A stretch of 6,858 nucleotides of DNA, taken from positions 1 through 6,858 of the forward strand of contig CAYJGB010000055.1 in NCBI GenBank assembly GCA_964369405.1, in the 5' to 3' direction. A program made the position numbers and the translations under genes. The notes below the pieces were generated by a model that was given only the letters and a program-made list of their open reading frames with translations, made no database searches and was not told the origin of the DNA. The DNA comes from CAYJFG01 sp964369405 (GTDB lineage: Bacteria; Bacillota; Clostridia; Oscillospirales; Acutalibacteraceae). How positions within the stretch are numbered: the first letter of the stretch is position 1; each line of letters starts with the position of its first letter. Shown piece by piece: positions 6,525 through 6,858 of this stretch.

Positions 6525-6528
6525 TAGT
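6520..6528 (+). promoter_or_regulatory. Extended -10 promoter of the right-hand gene
   Basis: TG-A-TATAGT fits the extended -10 pattern TGnTATAAT with one mismatch. No good -35 box is seen 17 bases upstream (TAGCTA), which extended -10 promoters can tolerate. Transcription would start near 6535, giving a leader of about 25 bases before ATG 6560. Confidence 0.5.
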
Positions 6529-6561
6529 GTTGCTTAACAAAAAACAAAGGAGCAACACTAT
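6524..6561 (+). promoter_or_regulatory. Perfect 11-base inverted repeat spanning leader, ribosome binding site and start codon
   Basis: ATAGTGTTGCT (6524-6534) and AGCAACACTAT (6551-6561) are exact inverted copies 16 bases apart. The left arm overlaps the -10 box; the right arm covers the last two bases of the AAAGGAG ribosome binding site and the first two of the ATG. If transcription starts near 6535 the left arm is not in the mRNA, so a DNA-level operator is more likely. With an upstream start, the hairpin would mask translation. Confidence 0.55.
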
Positions 6562-6858
6562 GAGTAAACTAGGAGAGTTATTTTACAAGTACGATAAATT
6601 CACTCCACCTAAAATGTATGAAGAGTTAGTATCATCAGCACATCAATCACTTATAGATGAATTAGATAAACCACATAGAAAACTAGTTCTACAAATAATA
6701 GATAACAAAGATTTGATTACAAAAGAATACGCAGAAGAAAGTTTTAGATGTGGTTTTTATGTAGCGTATAAATTAATGACTGAACTAAATAATTACAATG
6801 ATGTTCGCTTGGAGTTAGAGTTATCTAAACCAAGCGAATTTTTATTAGGAGATGTAAT
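6560..6858 (+). CDS. Small DUF6809-like protein, 3' end beyond window
   Basis: ATG at 6560 follows AAAGGAG (6546-6552) by 7 bases. The frame stays open for 99 codons and leaves the window after LLGDV, so the gene is partial here. The start MSKLGELFYKYDKF and the later FRCGFYVAYKLMTEL resemble the DUF6809 family of small Firmicute proteins, which have an LxxLYYG-like start and a 'F-x-x-G-F-R-x-G' helix near the end; the function of that family is unknown. No enzyme motif or membrane segment is visible. It has its own promoter and two operator-like repeats, so it belongs to a separate transcription unit from the defence genes. The family call is from memory of the pattern and is tentative; the gene itself is well supported. 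Confidence 0.8.
   Translation, partial: MSKLGELFYKYDKFTPPKMYEELVSSAHQSLIDELDKPHRKLVLQIIDNKDLITKEYAEESFRCGFYVAYKLMTELNNYNDVRLELELSKPSEFLLGDV

Overview
The window is AT-rich, with strong AAGGAGG-type ribosome binding sites and some GTG starts. This points to a low-GC Firmicute (Bacillota), perhaps a gut clostridium; the species cannot be named from the sequence. It looks like part of a defence island followed by a decayed, mostly non-coding stretch.

Positions 1-1439 hold the last codons of a type I restriction-modification methyltransferase subunit (hsdM), followed after one base by a complete two-domain specificity subunit (hsdS). The hsdS stop codon abuts or overlaps the start of an unrecognised 148-residue gene (1439-1885). 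After a 41-base gap with an imperfect hairpin and a textbook ribosome binding site comes the main gene, 1927-5082. It encodes a 1051-residue reverse transcriptase with a C-terminal nitrilase-family domain, the architecture of DRT type 1 (UG1-like) anti-phage systems. The YVDD motif and the Glu-Lys-Cys nitrilase triad are all visible. All four genes point the same way with tight spacing, so they are probably one transcript, with the RT-nitrilase and its small neighbour riding in the restriction-modification operon. No hsdR is in the window.

From 5084 to about 5944 lies a wrecked gene for an AlbA_2/Schlafen-type, COG2865-like protein. Its N-terminal piece is on the + strand, its conserved C-terminal half is on the - strand, and its final winged-helix remnant is back on the + strand. 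An internal inversion, a deletion of the middle, frameshifts, stops and a lost start codon have destroyed it. Its ribosome binding site survives inside the 3' end of the RT gene, so the gene was once the next member of the operon.

Positions 5945-6522 contain no convincing gene. They hold two copies of a 19-base GATAACAT tandem motif and one long hairpin. At the right edge, a separate transcription unit starts with an extended -10 promoter covered by two inverted repeats. It drives a small gene resembling the DUF6809 family that runs off the window.
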